A stretch of 64,000 nucleotides of DNA from Sorghum bicolor (GCF_000003195.3 NC_012870.2:35342741-35406740), one strand, 5' to 3'; shown: positions 1-12,150, counted from the stretch's first letter. Translations and numbers: made by a program. Notes: generated by a model from the sequence alone, not told the origin.

Positions 1-933
1 GTCGGTAGTCTATCTAGTGCTATGCCCAAGGTAGTAGATTGTCGGCACACAGGTGCACAAGCTGTGAACTAGATGGTGACACAAGATACACACAAGGATT
101 TTATCCAAGTTTGGCCACCGTGAGGGCATAGTACCTACGTCCTGCATATGATTGTATTGATATGAGGTATAATGAGTTGAGTCGAGAGGGGGGTCCCTTG
201 CCCCACCTTATGTAGTTTGGGGGACAAGGTTTCAAATCTAGAAAGTAACCCTAGTCGGTTACAATTGCTATAGATAGTTCGATATCAATTCTTATTCTTA
301 CCGACCAGGTTCTTCCTTGATCTCCATGTCTAACTTCCTTGCGTGAAACTCCAAGTAGATGGATCAAGCTACAAATCAATTTGTAGTGGGCCAATTCTCT
401 CAACCCAAGCCTAGCCGTAAGGGTATAGGGGTTTATACACCCACAGCCAGTCCCTGAGCACTATGTATTGTGATGTGACACGCCATCTTGACCTTCTTCG
501 ACCAGCATAAACGACAATCGACCACTGTTGACGGCGATGAAGCATGTTGTCCGAATAATGCATGGTGCTCTTGAGAAAAAAGATTTCTTTCTTGATGAAG
601 TGTGCCCACTTTACTTTTCTGAAAAGTATAGGGTTTGAAAAGCCAAGCATATTCACCGTAAGGTGAAGTGTGCCCACTTAGTCCCCAAATCTGGTAGTAG
701 GCGATGTAGGCACGTGCTTCTAGGGTCTAAAAAGAAAAATCCGCATAGAAATTCTGATACTAAGATGCATCGTCAGGTGCATCGTACTGATGTAGTCTCC
801 GAGCTTGCTGGAAGGCGAAGTATGAGCCTTGTAGCAAGGTCTAAAAAAGTAAAATTACCCCTTAGTTGTATATGAGTGTAATTCATATGTAACTTCAACG
901 AGTTGTCCCCAAGATGTGATTAGAAAGTGATCG
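1..933. other. Unassigned repeat-derived flank
   Basis: No convincing coding sequence on either strand. The stretch looks like the non-coding 5' flank of the accessory gene that begins at 1670, and perhaps part of an LTR of the same old element. A 15-bp direct repeat (GAAGTGTGCCCACTT) occurs at 597-611 and 665-679, and two loosely similar paragraphs (about 678-745 and 798-855) both run from TAGTC(C/T)CC-type text to a GTCTAAAAA run. I could not find a TG...CA LTR boundary or a TSD here, so the identity of the first 900 bases stays open. Confidence 0.4.
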
Positions 934-1235
934 GAGCAATTCCCGAGCACAGCATAAGGAGTGACCAATGAGTCCCTGAGCGCGGTTGGGAACATAAACA
1001 TGCTCGATGGTTGGCATAGTTCTCGAGCATGGTGTAGGGACTAGTCGACGAGTCTCCAAGCATGGTTCGAAACGTAAACATGCTTGGTGGTAGGCATAGT
1101 CCCCGAGCACAGCGTAGGGACTGGTCGACAAGTCCTCGAGCATGATAAAGAATGAAATTGTGCTTGGTGTTAGGCATAGTCCACGAGCATAGCATAGGGA
1201 TTGGTCGACAAGTCCCCAAGCATAATTATTCCTCC
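934..1235. repeat. 80-bp tandem repeat, about 3.8 copies
   Basis: Units begin at 934, 1014, 1094 and 1174, exactly 80 bp apart; the last is cut at about 62 bp. Each starts with a GCATAGTCCCCGAGCA-like motif, goes through a GGGACTGGTCGAC-like core, and ends with ACATGCTTGGTGGTAG-like text. Copies have diverged visibly. Variable tandem repeats next to the 3' LTR are a known habit of Tat/Ogre elements, which fits the neighbouring Transposase_28 gene. Reading frames across it are by-products of the repeat. Confidence 0.9.
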
Positions 1236-1537
1236 TATGTCTTATAGTAAAATAATTCCTAGTCCTATCAAAATGTCATTGATGTCACTTTGTGCCAACT
1301 GCAAATAGTAGTCCATCTTCTTTAAATGTGTCAGGCTGCACACCTAGCCAGTAGCTTAAAAACACGAGCCCAAGAAATAATGGGTTGTCCCACATTAGAA
1401 CCGAAGTGAACGTGGGCCCATAAATCGACATAATCACCTGTGACTTTATCAGGACAGTATTGGTAACCAGAACGACGCTCTCGACATAAACATCACACGT
1501 TCCCCCCAAATTAGGAAGTGGAAGAGGTGGTTGCTGC

Positions 1538-1547
1538 ATAATAAATA
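1538..1547 (+). promoter_or_regulatory. TATA-like box upstream of the accessory gene
   Basis: ATAATAAATA lies about 130 nt before the ATG at 1670. The homologous gene in element Y has its TATA box at the same distance from its ATG, which raises the likelihood that this is the promoter of the gene. Confidence 0.4.
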
Positions 1548-1669
1548 GCCCTATGAAGGACAACTGTTCTTCACCAAAAACATTTGACATTTCTTGCCCA
1601 TTGCATCATCTTCCTCCTCAAGCCATTAGCCACTAGAGCAAGATCCAAAAAACCAACACCAAGAGCCAA

Positions 1670-4267
1670 ATGACCAGAGGCGATTCAAAGAAGAGGTCAG
1701 AGATGATGGCCAAGGAATGGTGGAAATCCAAGTCCACCACGCAATCCATCAACAAGCTCATCGAGATGGGAGTACTGCACAACCAAGAACTCGGTGGCTG
1801 TAGAGCACCGGTGGGAGAAAGCTTCCCCACCTCGAGGCCCAATGAGATCGTAGTATCTTTTGCAGGTATAGAACCACACTTTGACCTTTTCCATTATCTC
1901 TTATCCCTAAGGAAAAAGGGGGCTCTTAGGGGATACAAGATTGTTGGTGGAGTTTACCTCAATCTTAGAGATGGAATCAAAACCTATTATCTCATCTGCA
2001 CCTGGAACACATGCTTGTCAGAGTGGTATAACTAGTGGTTCTACATCCGTGAGGAACCGAAGAGTGCCACTTTTTGCAATGTCGAATACCATCCAAAGAA
2101 GGGAGTAAGCTAGACCGATAGACCAGAGTACTCTGGGTAGATTGAAGAGCTGATGAGCCTGATCCAGTGGCCTTGCCTGGACGGACTAGCTGTGGTCAGG
2201 AGCTTCATTTGCTAGAGGATATAGCCATGCTAGAGGAGGGTCCACATTGGGTACGAGTACCATGCAAATGCCGACACGACTCGGATGAAAAAGATAGACT
2301 CAAGGATGCAGAGATCCATCACCGGGTCAACGAGCCCTTCGACTTGTCTGACTCAAGCTGTGCTTTTAGAGGTGATCGTATACACACTTATAAACTAGCC
2401 TCACCACCACCTAAGGTTACCAAAATACAGCCTTGGTTTTGTTATTCATCTTGAATTGTTGAAGCAACTAATCATGTGATAAGTGTTCTGTAGGTCGGAG
2501 ATCTCGATAGGGCGGCGGTCTACATCTTCTTAGCCCCTGGCATGGAGTAGACGATGGGCACCGACCCACCCATGCAGAATGTAGCCCGCTACTACATAGA
2601 CACCAGCAGTGATGAGCACATAGAGCAGAGGACGTCTGCAACAGATGACTGAGCTGTAGGTAAGAGGGAAGGTGCCCTGGACTAGGCAGGAGAGACATCC
2701 TCCATTGCTGGTTCCCGAGCAGGGGGCCAGCACCAAAGCATCGTTGGGTGCTGCAAGTGGTCGACGACAATGATGAAGGCCAAGATAGTAGCGCCCCCTG
2801 ACTTAGTCCATCGGTCATGTCGACGCCCTGTAGACACAACACTGTCAGAGGTACCACCGTCAATGCCACTGACCACCGTGGCAGCCTCAACCACAGATGA
2901 CCAAGCGCCTCCTGAGTAGGCATGAGCTAATGTGGCTCCACGGGGCGCCAGGCAGAGAGTCTTCTCGATGTTGCACCATGCTTTGGACCTATATGTCAAA
3001 AAAACTTGTGCATAAATCAATGTACACCAAATTTAATGCTTTAATGATATGTCAAGACCACGTCTAGCAGAGTCGGTTGCTCAGCAGCCGACTCCTGAAG
3101 AACTTGAAGTGTTTGCAAGTTGAGGAGAGGTGAACTAGTAGGGCTCCAAGCTCCCACCAAGGAGCTACTCGCTGTCCAAGCCAGTGGGGGCTCTATCCGA
3201 TGAGCCACTAGCAGTGTAGACCATGTTACTATCAACTATGCCCAAGGTCCCTAATCAGGGCAAAGGACCAATGGTGCCTTCAACCATGGGAGTGAGTGGT
3301 GCCCACAATGATGCTTCCTCCTTGGGTCACCCACAGGACAGATGGCAGCATATTTATGTCTGGCACCATCATGGAGACCACGAGACCGGCCACGAGGAGA
3401 TCATTGAGGTGGAGGAGGTGAACAGGGTGGAGCGCACCAAAAAACGCCTTGTCAGCAAAGTGAAGGTAAACCCTGCAGTACTTAGAAACTTTATTGTATA
3501 TATCAGTGGTCAAAAACATGCTAATGTATCCTTGTATGTGCAGGATGTTATGAAAACAGCAAAGTATCATAAATGGTGTTTTGACCAGATCGTAGGTGTA
3601 ATGGCCGAGAATAAATCACTGACAACGGAGGTGGACCGACTGCGGTCGAAGCTAGAGAATGGTAAGAGTGAAAGAGCTGCTTGGGAGGAGCAGCAGATTG
3701 ATATCTCACGACAGCTAATCGAGAAAGAAAGGGAACGATCAGGTAAAAGATCTAGATATGGAGACAAGTCTTTGTAGCCTGTAGTATAAATACAATTGTC
3801 ATTCTATGTGTAGCTCTAGTGGAAGCGGTGGCCCAAGTTTGTAGAGAGAAGGATTAGCTTGATCAGGATCACACTCGGATAAAGGAGGGATTGAGAAAGA
3901 TGGCTGAAGAGCTCAGGACCAGGAACCATGAGCTGGCCGGTAAGTGCAACTGACTTGTCGAGATTTAACCGTACGCTGGTGGTTGGGTACTAAGCATATG
4001 TTTTCATGATGCAGTACTAAAGGTAAACACCAAGAAACATCTCGACGGCTGATCAAGGAGTAGGACACTTGGAAATGTAGGTGCATCCATGTCATGAGGG
4101 GCATCGCCCAAGTGCTCGAGCTCATAAGCCCCAATTGCTAGAGAATGAGCCCCGTGCCTAGGCGCTTAGAATGATCGAGAAGTGTTAGTGCGCCTGGGGC
4201 TAGTTCCAACAGTTCGTTAAAGAAGCTAGGGAGTACACGGGCGCCCATGTTCTCAGCATGGTGCGTG
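1670..4267 (+). pseudogene. Transposase_28-type accessory gene relic
   Basis: From the ATG at 1670 the translation has a short basic N-terminus, then the family sequence RPNEIVV joined directly to GIEPHFDLFHYL, so about 60 residues of the usual domain are deleted. It continues to WYN, then a TAG at 2033-2035, and further family-like text (WFYIREEP, about 2040 on) is broken by stops. Downstream, exon-like blocks have plausible splice signals: an acceptor before 2494, a donor at about 3464 with an acceptor near 3543, a donor near 3741, and a donor at about 3940. The blocks near 3543-3740 and 3800-3940 encode coiled coil. This is the family annotated as putative gypsy-type transposon domain (PF04195), the same family as the antisense gene of element Y. 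Element X is inserted at its 3' end. Orientation suggests that the parent Tat element lies on the minus strand. Function is unknown. Confidence 0.7.
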
Positions 4268-4272
4268 CCTAC

Positions 4273-4413
4273 TGTTGACGGTTGTTAACCATCAAAATTA
4301 TATGTCAACTAAGGAGAAGAAAGGGGATAAAAACTAAACATCACCATAGACATAGGGTTTTTAGTGACAATTTCAACGAGGTTTGGTGAATGTCTGTTTC
4401 TGTAGGAGGTTAT
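4273..4413 (+). repeat. Element X 5' LTR, piece 1 of 4
   Basis: Begins TGTTGACGG at 4273 and contains the TAGGGTTTTTAG and TTTGGTGAATGTCTGTTTCTG text that marks the start of LTRs throughout this family. It stops at GTTAT (4409-4413), the target duplicated by element 2. Confidence 0.9.
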
Positions 4414-5753
4414 TGTTGACGGTCCTTAAGTATCAAATTTAATTATCAAATAAACAAAGAAAAGGATCCAAATGAAATCAACATCTAGACTTAGGGTTTT
4501 ATCTGACAGAATTCCATGAGTTTTGGTGTTTGTCTATTTCTGCAGGGGGTTATCAGGAAATACGGAAGGAAGGCCCACATGTCGGGATTACATAGAGATA
4601 TTAACGTGCCGCGCAATTATCTTACATCTAGAAGACTCCAGAAGCCAAGGGACGGAAGCGGAGGCCGAACGGGGCCAGAGGCAGGGCGCCCGCCCTCCTG
4701 CCCTGGGCGCCCGCCCCCTCTCTGAGTTCAATCAGGACTCTGTTTCTCGGGAGATCTCCACCGACCTAGAGGATCAAGAATAACCATTCAATCAATGTCG
4801 GTTTGATCCGATGGCCCAGGTTCACTTGAGGGGACTATATAACCAGACCCCCTGGCCCCTGGAGGAGGCACCCCTTGATCATTATTCATTATTCATAGAC
4901 AGAGCAAAAGCTAGGGTTTAGAGATGAGAGCTCTCCTCTCTTCTCTAAAATAGAGTAGATCTAGATAGTAGCAAGATGGAGAGCAAAGGAGGATTAGAGG
5001 AGAGGCCGGCCTGTCGGTTCTTCCTCCGGTTGTACTTCATCATGATCAAGCTCTAATCAAGCTTGCTCATGGGATGACTCTGGTAATCTACTTCTAATTC
5101 ATTATGCAATGACTAATTATGTATGTTCGGGTTCACAACTCTTTTGAGTACTTTAATCTATAGGACACTATAGGTGAGAGTTGTAGTATAGGTGTAAGCG
5201 AGGTGCTTAGACCTAGATTACTTGTGGATATCCCCTGTCTAGCTGGATCGTGTGGTAGGCCGCGTAGGTGACAGTTACGTTGGTCCTCTGTAGTCCACCT
5301 CTCGTTAGCAAGACGGGTAGGGTTTATCGGCCTAAGGATAAGCATCCTTTGTGGTGTACTCTTATCACGTGGTTCGTTCCAGACATAGACATACCCCTTT
5401 GAAGTAGAGAAACCATAGTTATACTTTCTATTCTGCTACCATCGCCCATATACTAGAATTGCTCTATTCTCTATTCCCATATTATCAGTCACTGTTATCT
5501 TACCTTTAATATTGTTCTTATCTGATTCTACCATATTTCCTATTTACACCTATTTACTTATCTTGGTTAAGTTAGAGCGTAGATCAGTTCTCCCGTTTTC
5601 CTGTGGATACGATAAAACCTTTAACCGGGTAAAAGCTTCAACGGTATCCGTGCGCTTGCGGATTATCTGTGTGCGTATAAATACCATAGTACACTCTAGT
5701 GCCATGCTAGGGATGACAACCTAGTATTCAAGTGGTGTTAGCAAGTGTCAAGA
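4414..5753 (+). repeat. Element 2 5' LTR
   Basis: Starts TGTTGACGG and ends GTCAAGA, where the 3' copy has GTCGACA; the ancestral end was probably GTCAACA. A TATATAA box sits at 4836-4842. Two copies of GGGCGCCCGCCC (4684-4695 and 4705-4716) lie about 120-150 bp upstream of it. Confidence 0.95.
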
Positions 5754-5761
5754 AGCATTTT

Positions 5762-5779
5762 TGGAGCCGTTGCCGGGGA
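5762..5779 (+). other. Primer binding site, tRNA-Asp type
   Basis: TGGAGCCGTTGCCGGGGA differs at one base from the complement of the plant tRNA-Asp 3' end (TGGCGCCGTTGCCGGGGA). It starts 8 bases after the LTR end. Confidence 0.85.
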
Positions 5780-5907
5780 AACGGTTGCTGAGTTGACTAC
5801 GAACTAGCTTAATCATTTTCTAAAAAAAATATATATATTTTCCTTTTATCCTTTGCCTCATCTCTGCTAATCTTTCTTCTTATCTAATCCTTGATCTCTG
5901 GTCTATC

Positions 5908-7274
5908 ATGAATTCAAACATGTCTATCTATGAATTTCATAGACGGGCACACATCTCGAACCACCAAAATCTTCAAAGCCTATCATAGCATCTAGTTTTG
6001 AGATAGACCCCGAATACATAGAATTTGTTCAAAAACAACCTTTCTCAGGAGAAGGTGAGGAAAACCCATACACACACCTAAGAGAGTTTTATCGAGTCCG
6101 TGACCTCCTTCGCATAGAAGGAATGTCCGATGAGACCCTCAAATGGAAGCTCTTTCCGTTCTCTTTAACGGGAAAAGCTAGACATTGGTACAAACTCAAA
6201 GTAGGGAGTGTTCATGGAGATTGGAAGGAGTTACATAATAGTTTTCTTTCTCAGTATTTTCCAATCTCCAAAGTGGCAGAACTTCGGCGTGAGATTATTT
6301 CTTTTGGACAACTGGAAGAAGAATCTCTTAGGAAATCATGGGACCGCTTTATTAACCTTACTCTCACTGGCCCAAAGCTTTCTATTCCAGAATAAGTTCT
6401 TCTAATTCACTTTTTTGAGGGCCTTAGTAGGGAAAATAAGCAAACCTTGAATACAGCCTCTAGAGAATCCTTCTATCACCTACCTGCTAGTGAAGCTTGG
6501 AATTTGATTGATTTATTAAGTGGAAAGTCTCCTAGCTTTTATATCCCTGAGAAAGAGACAGAACCAGTTCCTAGACAAGAAGAAGAAGTTTCGATAGCCA
6601 GATCACAACCACTTCAATTCCAAACTTTAGCTATCGATCCTAAACCATCAATACCCCAAAATTCTCCATGGGAGGAAGGAATTCCGACCTTAAATCTTTC
6701 AGATGCTGATGGTTTAGACTTCTGGTTCCATAAGAGACCTTCAAGCAGGGATAATTCAAATCCTCGCAATAATGGTTCTCTTAGAGAATGTCCTGGTTCC
6801 TGTTATGAAGAAGTCGAGGATGACACATCAAGTAAAGGAGAGCTAAGCCATATTGAAAATTCTAACACCTCCCCTTTCATGATCACAAGTTCTAAATGGC
6901 TAGAATGTGCAGAATGGATGGATAAGGAAGAAGCCCTAATGGGTTCTGACCTTGGCTCAATTACAAATGGTGAGTTCTTGACTCCCTTTGAAGATGAGAT
7001 TCATCCAACTATAGAAGATAACATAAGTGAGACCAATCTAGGAGAAACTCCGAACATTCAGATTGGAGACGAAGATAACATTAATGAGCATGGAATTTAT
7101 TTCATAGCCACTTTGTTTACTCCATGCTCATATGCAACATCTTCCCAATCTATTGGTCTCTCCAACATCACCACATTTGAGATCTCCAACCCCCTCTTCC
7201 TTTCTATTTATAAAAACTTTAAAAGGGCGGTTGTCGATGCATATGTCTATAATAAATATTGCAGATCTCGTTGA
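5908..7274 (+). pseudogene. Element 2 gag relic with conserved C-terminal module
   Basis: The ATG at 5908 opens a short frame; around 5975 the reading shifts by one base into the frame that carries EIDPEYIEF and the gag core (LFPFSLTGKARHWYK, then a WKEL...FLSQYFPISKVAELR stretch), typical of Athila-like capsid. TAA at 6393-6395 sits where a Gln codon is expected; the same frame then runs from 6396 to TGA at 7272-7274. The last 60 or so residues (from about 7089, HGIYFIAT) recur in element 3 as the end of a separate 71-codon ORF. Gag would form the particle that packages element RNA. No zinc knuckle is seen. Confidence 0.8.
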
Positions 7275-10200
7275 GTTGATCTTGATTTAGGTCAGCGTTG
7301 GAAGGGAAACTACTTCGCCGACATAAATTGATGGTTTCCCAAGGACAAGCTTGGTGTCCTAAAATAAGCGCTGATCAGATCATTACATGAGCTTTTAATT
7401 ATTTACAACATTACCTTGTGTATTGAGCAAATAAATATAATTGTGAAAATATTCCTTCGGGTATTCTTGTCACTAACCTTTCTAGGATTGGAGCAAGAAG
7501 ACCGGATGAATGACAAGCACAAGGTATGTCCAACCGATCATCATACAACATTGAATTAAATTCATCCAAATTCAAGCTTGGGGGAGTACTTTACATAAAA
7601 ACATCCTTTGCCATGTTGCTATGTTGGTTGTCCCTACCTTTTAGACATGCTCAATTTGTTAAATACTAATCACACTAGTTCATCTCCACTTGAGTAGATC
7701 TCTAGACATGCTGTCATGCTACCTTTGTCTATTTACTAGTAAGTGTTAGTTTGGAAGTACTGCACATACTTCTATTGGCTTTTAAATTAAGCATGGTGCT
7801 TAGGTTAAACAGCCTTCCTTAATCTGATTAGACATGGAGTCTAGTTCGGTTATTGAACTAAAAACTTCTTGTGTAGACATTGGTATATTTTTGTCGGACT
7901 AACCCCTGCAGAAAATAACTTTCAATATCGATTTGGAAAGTCCTGAGATAAACTCACATCAGAGACGAAGAGAGTGACACATGAAGTTTAACAATTTGCA
8001 CAAGAAGGACATAGCTCATTCATCATAGAGAGATGATCCATGGAGGGTGCCACAAACACGATGCACAACCGCTAAGAAAGGAAAGCTTCCACAAGGTGAT
8101 ACTGTACCATCACTCTTCAAGCAAGGTAACATCTTAAGGTACTTGACTATCACTTTTATAAGCTTCTCCTTGGTTCTAGCGTTCATATAAATAAAAGAGA
8201 CAAACATGTATGACTTACAACTCTAGATTAACCAACCCAACTGATTCAACATGTTTAGTCCTTTAATCCTTGTTCTTAGTACTACCACCATGATCCCACA
8301 CTCCTAATCATATGAACTAAAATGTTACACATTCAATCATTGAGAGATATAAAGAAAAAGACATATACATAGATAGATTATCTTTCCATAAGGTTGAGCG
8401 ATCTGATCTAACAAATGTTATAAGTGCTACACTCATGAACTTTTCATCCATCAACATTGTCTTGCTCGCTATGCTTAGGGTTAGAGAAGAACAAATACAC
8501 TTTAGGTTCTGTTGGTGTTTTCCACCAACAGGACCCATGCACTTGATCTCTGCCTTGTCTCTATGAGCAGATACACTTTGAGCAAAACACAGAGGAGTTT
8601 TACAACTCTCAGACTCTACCAAGTAAAGCACCTGAATCAAATGACGCACCTGAAGAATGAACACATTGAACCCTCGCCGAAAGGTAAGATCGGTAGTTAT
8701 CCATATTTATCCTTTCTGCATTCCCTTTTCCCTTTAATTATTTACTTTCCTTAAATAGATTATTAGTTAATCATGCTATCTTGAAAAGAAAATAAAAATG
8801 TTAAAAAATACTAAGCCCCATGTGAGTATACGAGTGGCATAAAACCCATAAGTACCTTCACTGTGGTGGCATAAAAATAAAATAAATATTTCTTTTCTGC
8901 TTTATAAAGTAAAAATATAAAATAGGGAGTAATATTTATTGAGGAAGCTCAACATGATGAAGGCTAGATATTTATACTAACACTTAATTAGTTCCACAAG
9001 CTTTGTTGTCTATTTGAGCTCCACAAAATTTAAGAATCAAGAAGACTAGCAGACGGAGGACATTCTAATCGATGTCAGAATGCTGCTGACTTTCAAATAC
9101 ACTTCTGCCACCTGCTAGCTACATCAAGAGAAATTACATCAAAATTCAGCTTGGGGGAGAGCACCCCCATTTATCTCGCTAAGTATTTCTACCTATCTTT
9201 ATACTTATATTACATTAGAATATTAAAATACATAAACTATGAAAAACCAAATAAAGATTTTGTGCTTATATGTATATATCTTTTGCTTAGTGTGTTTAAT
9301 ATAAAACTCTAGCATGGATATGATGAATAGTTGCTCTGCCTAATTTGCAAATTTGAAGTTCTCTCTCAAGTTTAGACATAACTGTTATAATTTAAAGCTT
9401 GCTCTAGATCTAAACTGGTGGGATGAAAACTTGATCTGAAATCTAAGTTGTTAACGGATATGATATGGGAAGGTCGAGCTGCTGTTTATCTGTTCCTAGA
9501 GATGCTAGAATTCTGGAGAATTTTATCTTTGAAAAATCTTTAAAATATTGCATGATGAGTTCCTATATGATGAGAGTTTAAATTCCTACCACAGCCATAT
9601 ATACATGCTTGCTAGACTTTGAGCCACACATTTATTATACTGCTTATGAGCATTGAGTGTGGTCAAGCTGTGTAGACCCTTAGGAGCTTGTCATGTGGTT
9701 AAATCAAGATTTCACTTGCACATTCACTCATATATGCTACTTCTACTCCGGAAGTACCATCCACATATATTCACTCATTTCCATCTCCAGAACCACCCAA
9801 AAATATTCTACTCCTAATCCGGGAGAGAATAGCCAAAAATATTTCTGTTTTCCCTTGTGAAATAAATGCTCAAGTTATCTTGCTACTACAACTTGCTATA
9901 TTATCTCAAGAGATGAGTGCTCTGAAAAGAAAAAAAGAAAAGAGAAGAAAAGAAAAAAATATAATAATAAACGAGAAAATAAAAAGGGGCAAGTGCCCGG
10001 AACCTCGAAAGAAAGAAAAAGTGAGACGAGAGGTAAAAATGGGCAAGTGTCCGACAGTAGAATTAGGGGTACAAGATACCCACCTGAGAGGAAAGAAAAA
10101 GAAGAGCATCTCATTCTCCTCATAAAGTTTCAAAAAGCAAGGAGGGTATGTATCCCCTCAAAAGAGCAAAAGTAGAATTAGACTTTCACCATTATTATCA

Positions 10201-10805
10201 CCATCATCACCATACACCATTCATCCGCCACACATGCACATCTTAATTTGGCTTATTGATTTGTTTCTTTGGATCCATGGTTTGACTATACAATAAATGT
10301 CTTGTAAGTATGTATTCGCTGTCTCCCACCTATGAGCTCCAGATATTAAAGCCTTATTAGAGTAGGGTGAGAGAGAAGGCAATGTCACTATGCCTTATAC
10401 CACAAATACCATATATCTTGAGAGAAGGCATATACCATCACTGCCTTGGTAAGGATCCAGAAATACGACAAAAGAGAGATTTAGAGAGCCATACAAGGAA
10501 TCTCTGAGTTTTATTTGAAAATCTGCGAAAACTCCAGAGCTATAGCTGATCAAGAATAAGAGACATGGCACTTGGCTAGACTGTTCTATCTTTTAACTAC
10601 TCAAGACAGAAGTGACGGTTACAAGTCCCATGGTGAAAGGTAAAGTAAGTAAGTTATAGTTCTTGACAGTTTACTCTAACTCAGAGATGAGATCTTATTT
10701 AAAAGCATGTGTACCGTCAAATTTTTAAGATATTGCAACAACTTCTGATCCATTGCTGAGTCTATCCTTGCTCAGGGACGAGCAAGAGGTAAGCTTGGGG
10801 GAATT
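7275..10805 (+). other. Element 2 non-coding 3' region
   Basis: AT-rich and free of recognisable coding sequence, yet closely matched by element 3 (41251-42660 and 43928-45966) and, in reverse, by element 5 (62098-64000). Landmarks are a hairpin at 8509-8531, GAACCCTCGCCGAAAGGTAA at about 8668, a purine-rich run at 9915-9960, a (CAY)n tract at 10186-10230, and a polypurine tract (AAGCTTGGGGGAATT) directly before the 3' LTR. The protease present in element 3 is missing, apparently by deletion near 8630-8670. Confidence 0.8.
8509..8531 (+). other. Conserved RNA hairpin candidate (element 2)
   Basis: CTGTTGGTG (8509-8517) and CACCAACAG (8523-8531) pair perfectly around a 5-nt loop. Element 3 keeps the same 9-bp stem with a 4-nt loop at 42525-42546. 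Confidence 0.65.
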
Positions 10806-12145
10806 TGTTGAAGATCCTTAAGTATCAAATTTAATTATCAAATAAACAAAGAAAAGGATCCAAATGAAATCAACATCTAGACTTAGGGTTTTATCTGACA
10901 GAATTCCACGAGTTTTGGTGTTTGTCTATTTCTGCAGGGGGTTATGAGGAAATACGGAAGGAAGGCCCACATGTCGGGATTACATAGAGATATTAACGTG
11001 CCGCGCAATTATCTTACATCTAGAAGACTCCAGAAGCCACGGGAAGGAAGCGGAGGCCGAACGGGGCCAGAGGCAGGGCGCCCGCCCTCCTGCCCTGGGC
11101 GCTCGCCCCCTCTCTGAGTCCAATCAGGACTCTGTTTCTCGGGATATCTCCACCGACCTAGAGGATTAAGAATAACCGTTCAATCAATGTCTGTTTGATC
11201 CGACGGCCCAGGTTTACTTGAGGGGACTATATAACCAGACCCCCTGGCCCCTGGAGGAGGCACCCCTTGATCATTATTCATTATTCATAGACAGAGCAAA
11301 AGCTAGGGTTCAGAGATGAGAGCTCTCCTCTCTTCTCTAAACTAGAGTAGATCTAGATAGTAGCAAGATGGAGAGCAAAGGAGGATTAGAGGAGAGGCCG
11401 GCCTGTGGGTTCTTCCTCCGGTTGTACTTCGTCATGATCAAGCTCTAATCAAGCTTGCTCATGGGATGACTCTGGTAATCTACTTCTAATTCATTATGCA
11501 ATTACTAATTATGTATGTTCTGGTTCACAACTCTTTTGAGTACTTTAATCTATAGGACGCTATAGGTGAGAGTTGTAGTATAGGTGTAAGCGAGGTGCTT
11601 AGACCTAGTTTACTTGTGGATATCCTCTGTCTAGCTGGATCGTGTGGTAGGCCGCGTAGGTGACAGTTACGTTGGTCCTCTGTAGTCCACCTCTCGTTAG
11701 CAGGACGGGTAGGGTTTATCGGCCTAAGGATAAGCATCCTTTGTGGTGTACTCTTATCACGTGGTTCGTCCCAGACATAGACATACCCCTTTGAAGTAGA
11801 GAAACCATAGTTATACTCTCTATTCTGCTACCATCGCCCATATACTAGAATTGCTCTATTCTCTATTCCCATATTATCACTCACTGTTATCTTACCTTTA
11901 ATATTGTTCTTATTCGATTCTACCATATTTCCTATTTACACCTATTTACTTATCTTGGTTAAGTTAGAGCATAGATCAGTTCTCCCATTTCCCTGTGGAT
12001 ACGATAAAACCTTTAACCGGGTAAAAGCTTCAACGGTATCCGTGCGCTTGCGGATTATCTGTGTGCGTATAAATACCATAGTACACTCTAGTGCCATGCT
12101 GGGGATGACAACCTAGTATTCAAGTGGTGTTTGCAAGTGTCGACA
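10806..12145 (+). repeat. Element 2 3' LTR
   Basis: Same length (1,340 bp) as the 5' copy. Starts TGTTGAAGATCC and ends GTCGACA, followed by the TSD GTTAT. The second GGGCGCCCGCCC box carries one change here. Confidence 0.95.
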
Positions 12146-12150
12146 GTTAT

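Larger units (their letters stand above)
4414..12145 (+). mobile_element. Element 2: gag-only Athila-like retrotransposon, complete
   Basis: A 7,732-bp element with two 1,340-bp LTRs flanked by GTTAT on both sides (4409-4413 and 12146-12150), inserted in the 5' LTR of element X. It has a tRNA-Asp-type primer site, a gag relic and 3.5 kb of non-coding sequence, with no protease, RT, RNase H or integrase, so it is non-autonomous. By eye the LTRs differ at about 14 of the first 430 positions, roughly 3%. Confidence 0.96.

Noticed and set aside
895..1219. Overlapping minus-strand frames of 82 and 99 codons
   Set aside because: They run through the 80-bp tandem repeat, which keeps frames open across units; no family similarity.
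2468..3020. Minus-strand frames of 151 and 112 codons
   Set aside because: They mirror the plus-strand exon-like sequence of the Transposase_28 relic and show no domain.
9880..10125. Lys-rich 81-codon frame in element 2
   Set aside because: Translation of the purine-rich run; the matching region of element 3 differs in length and the reverse strand reads Phe-rich, as expected from composition.
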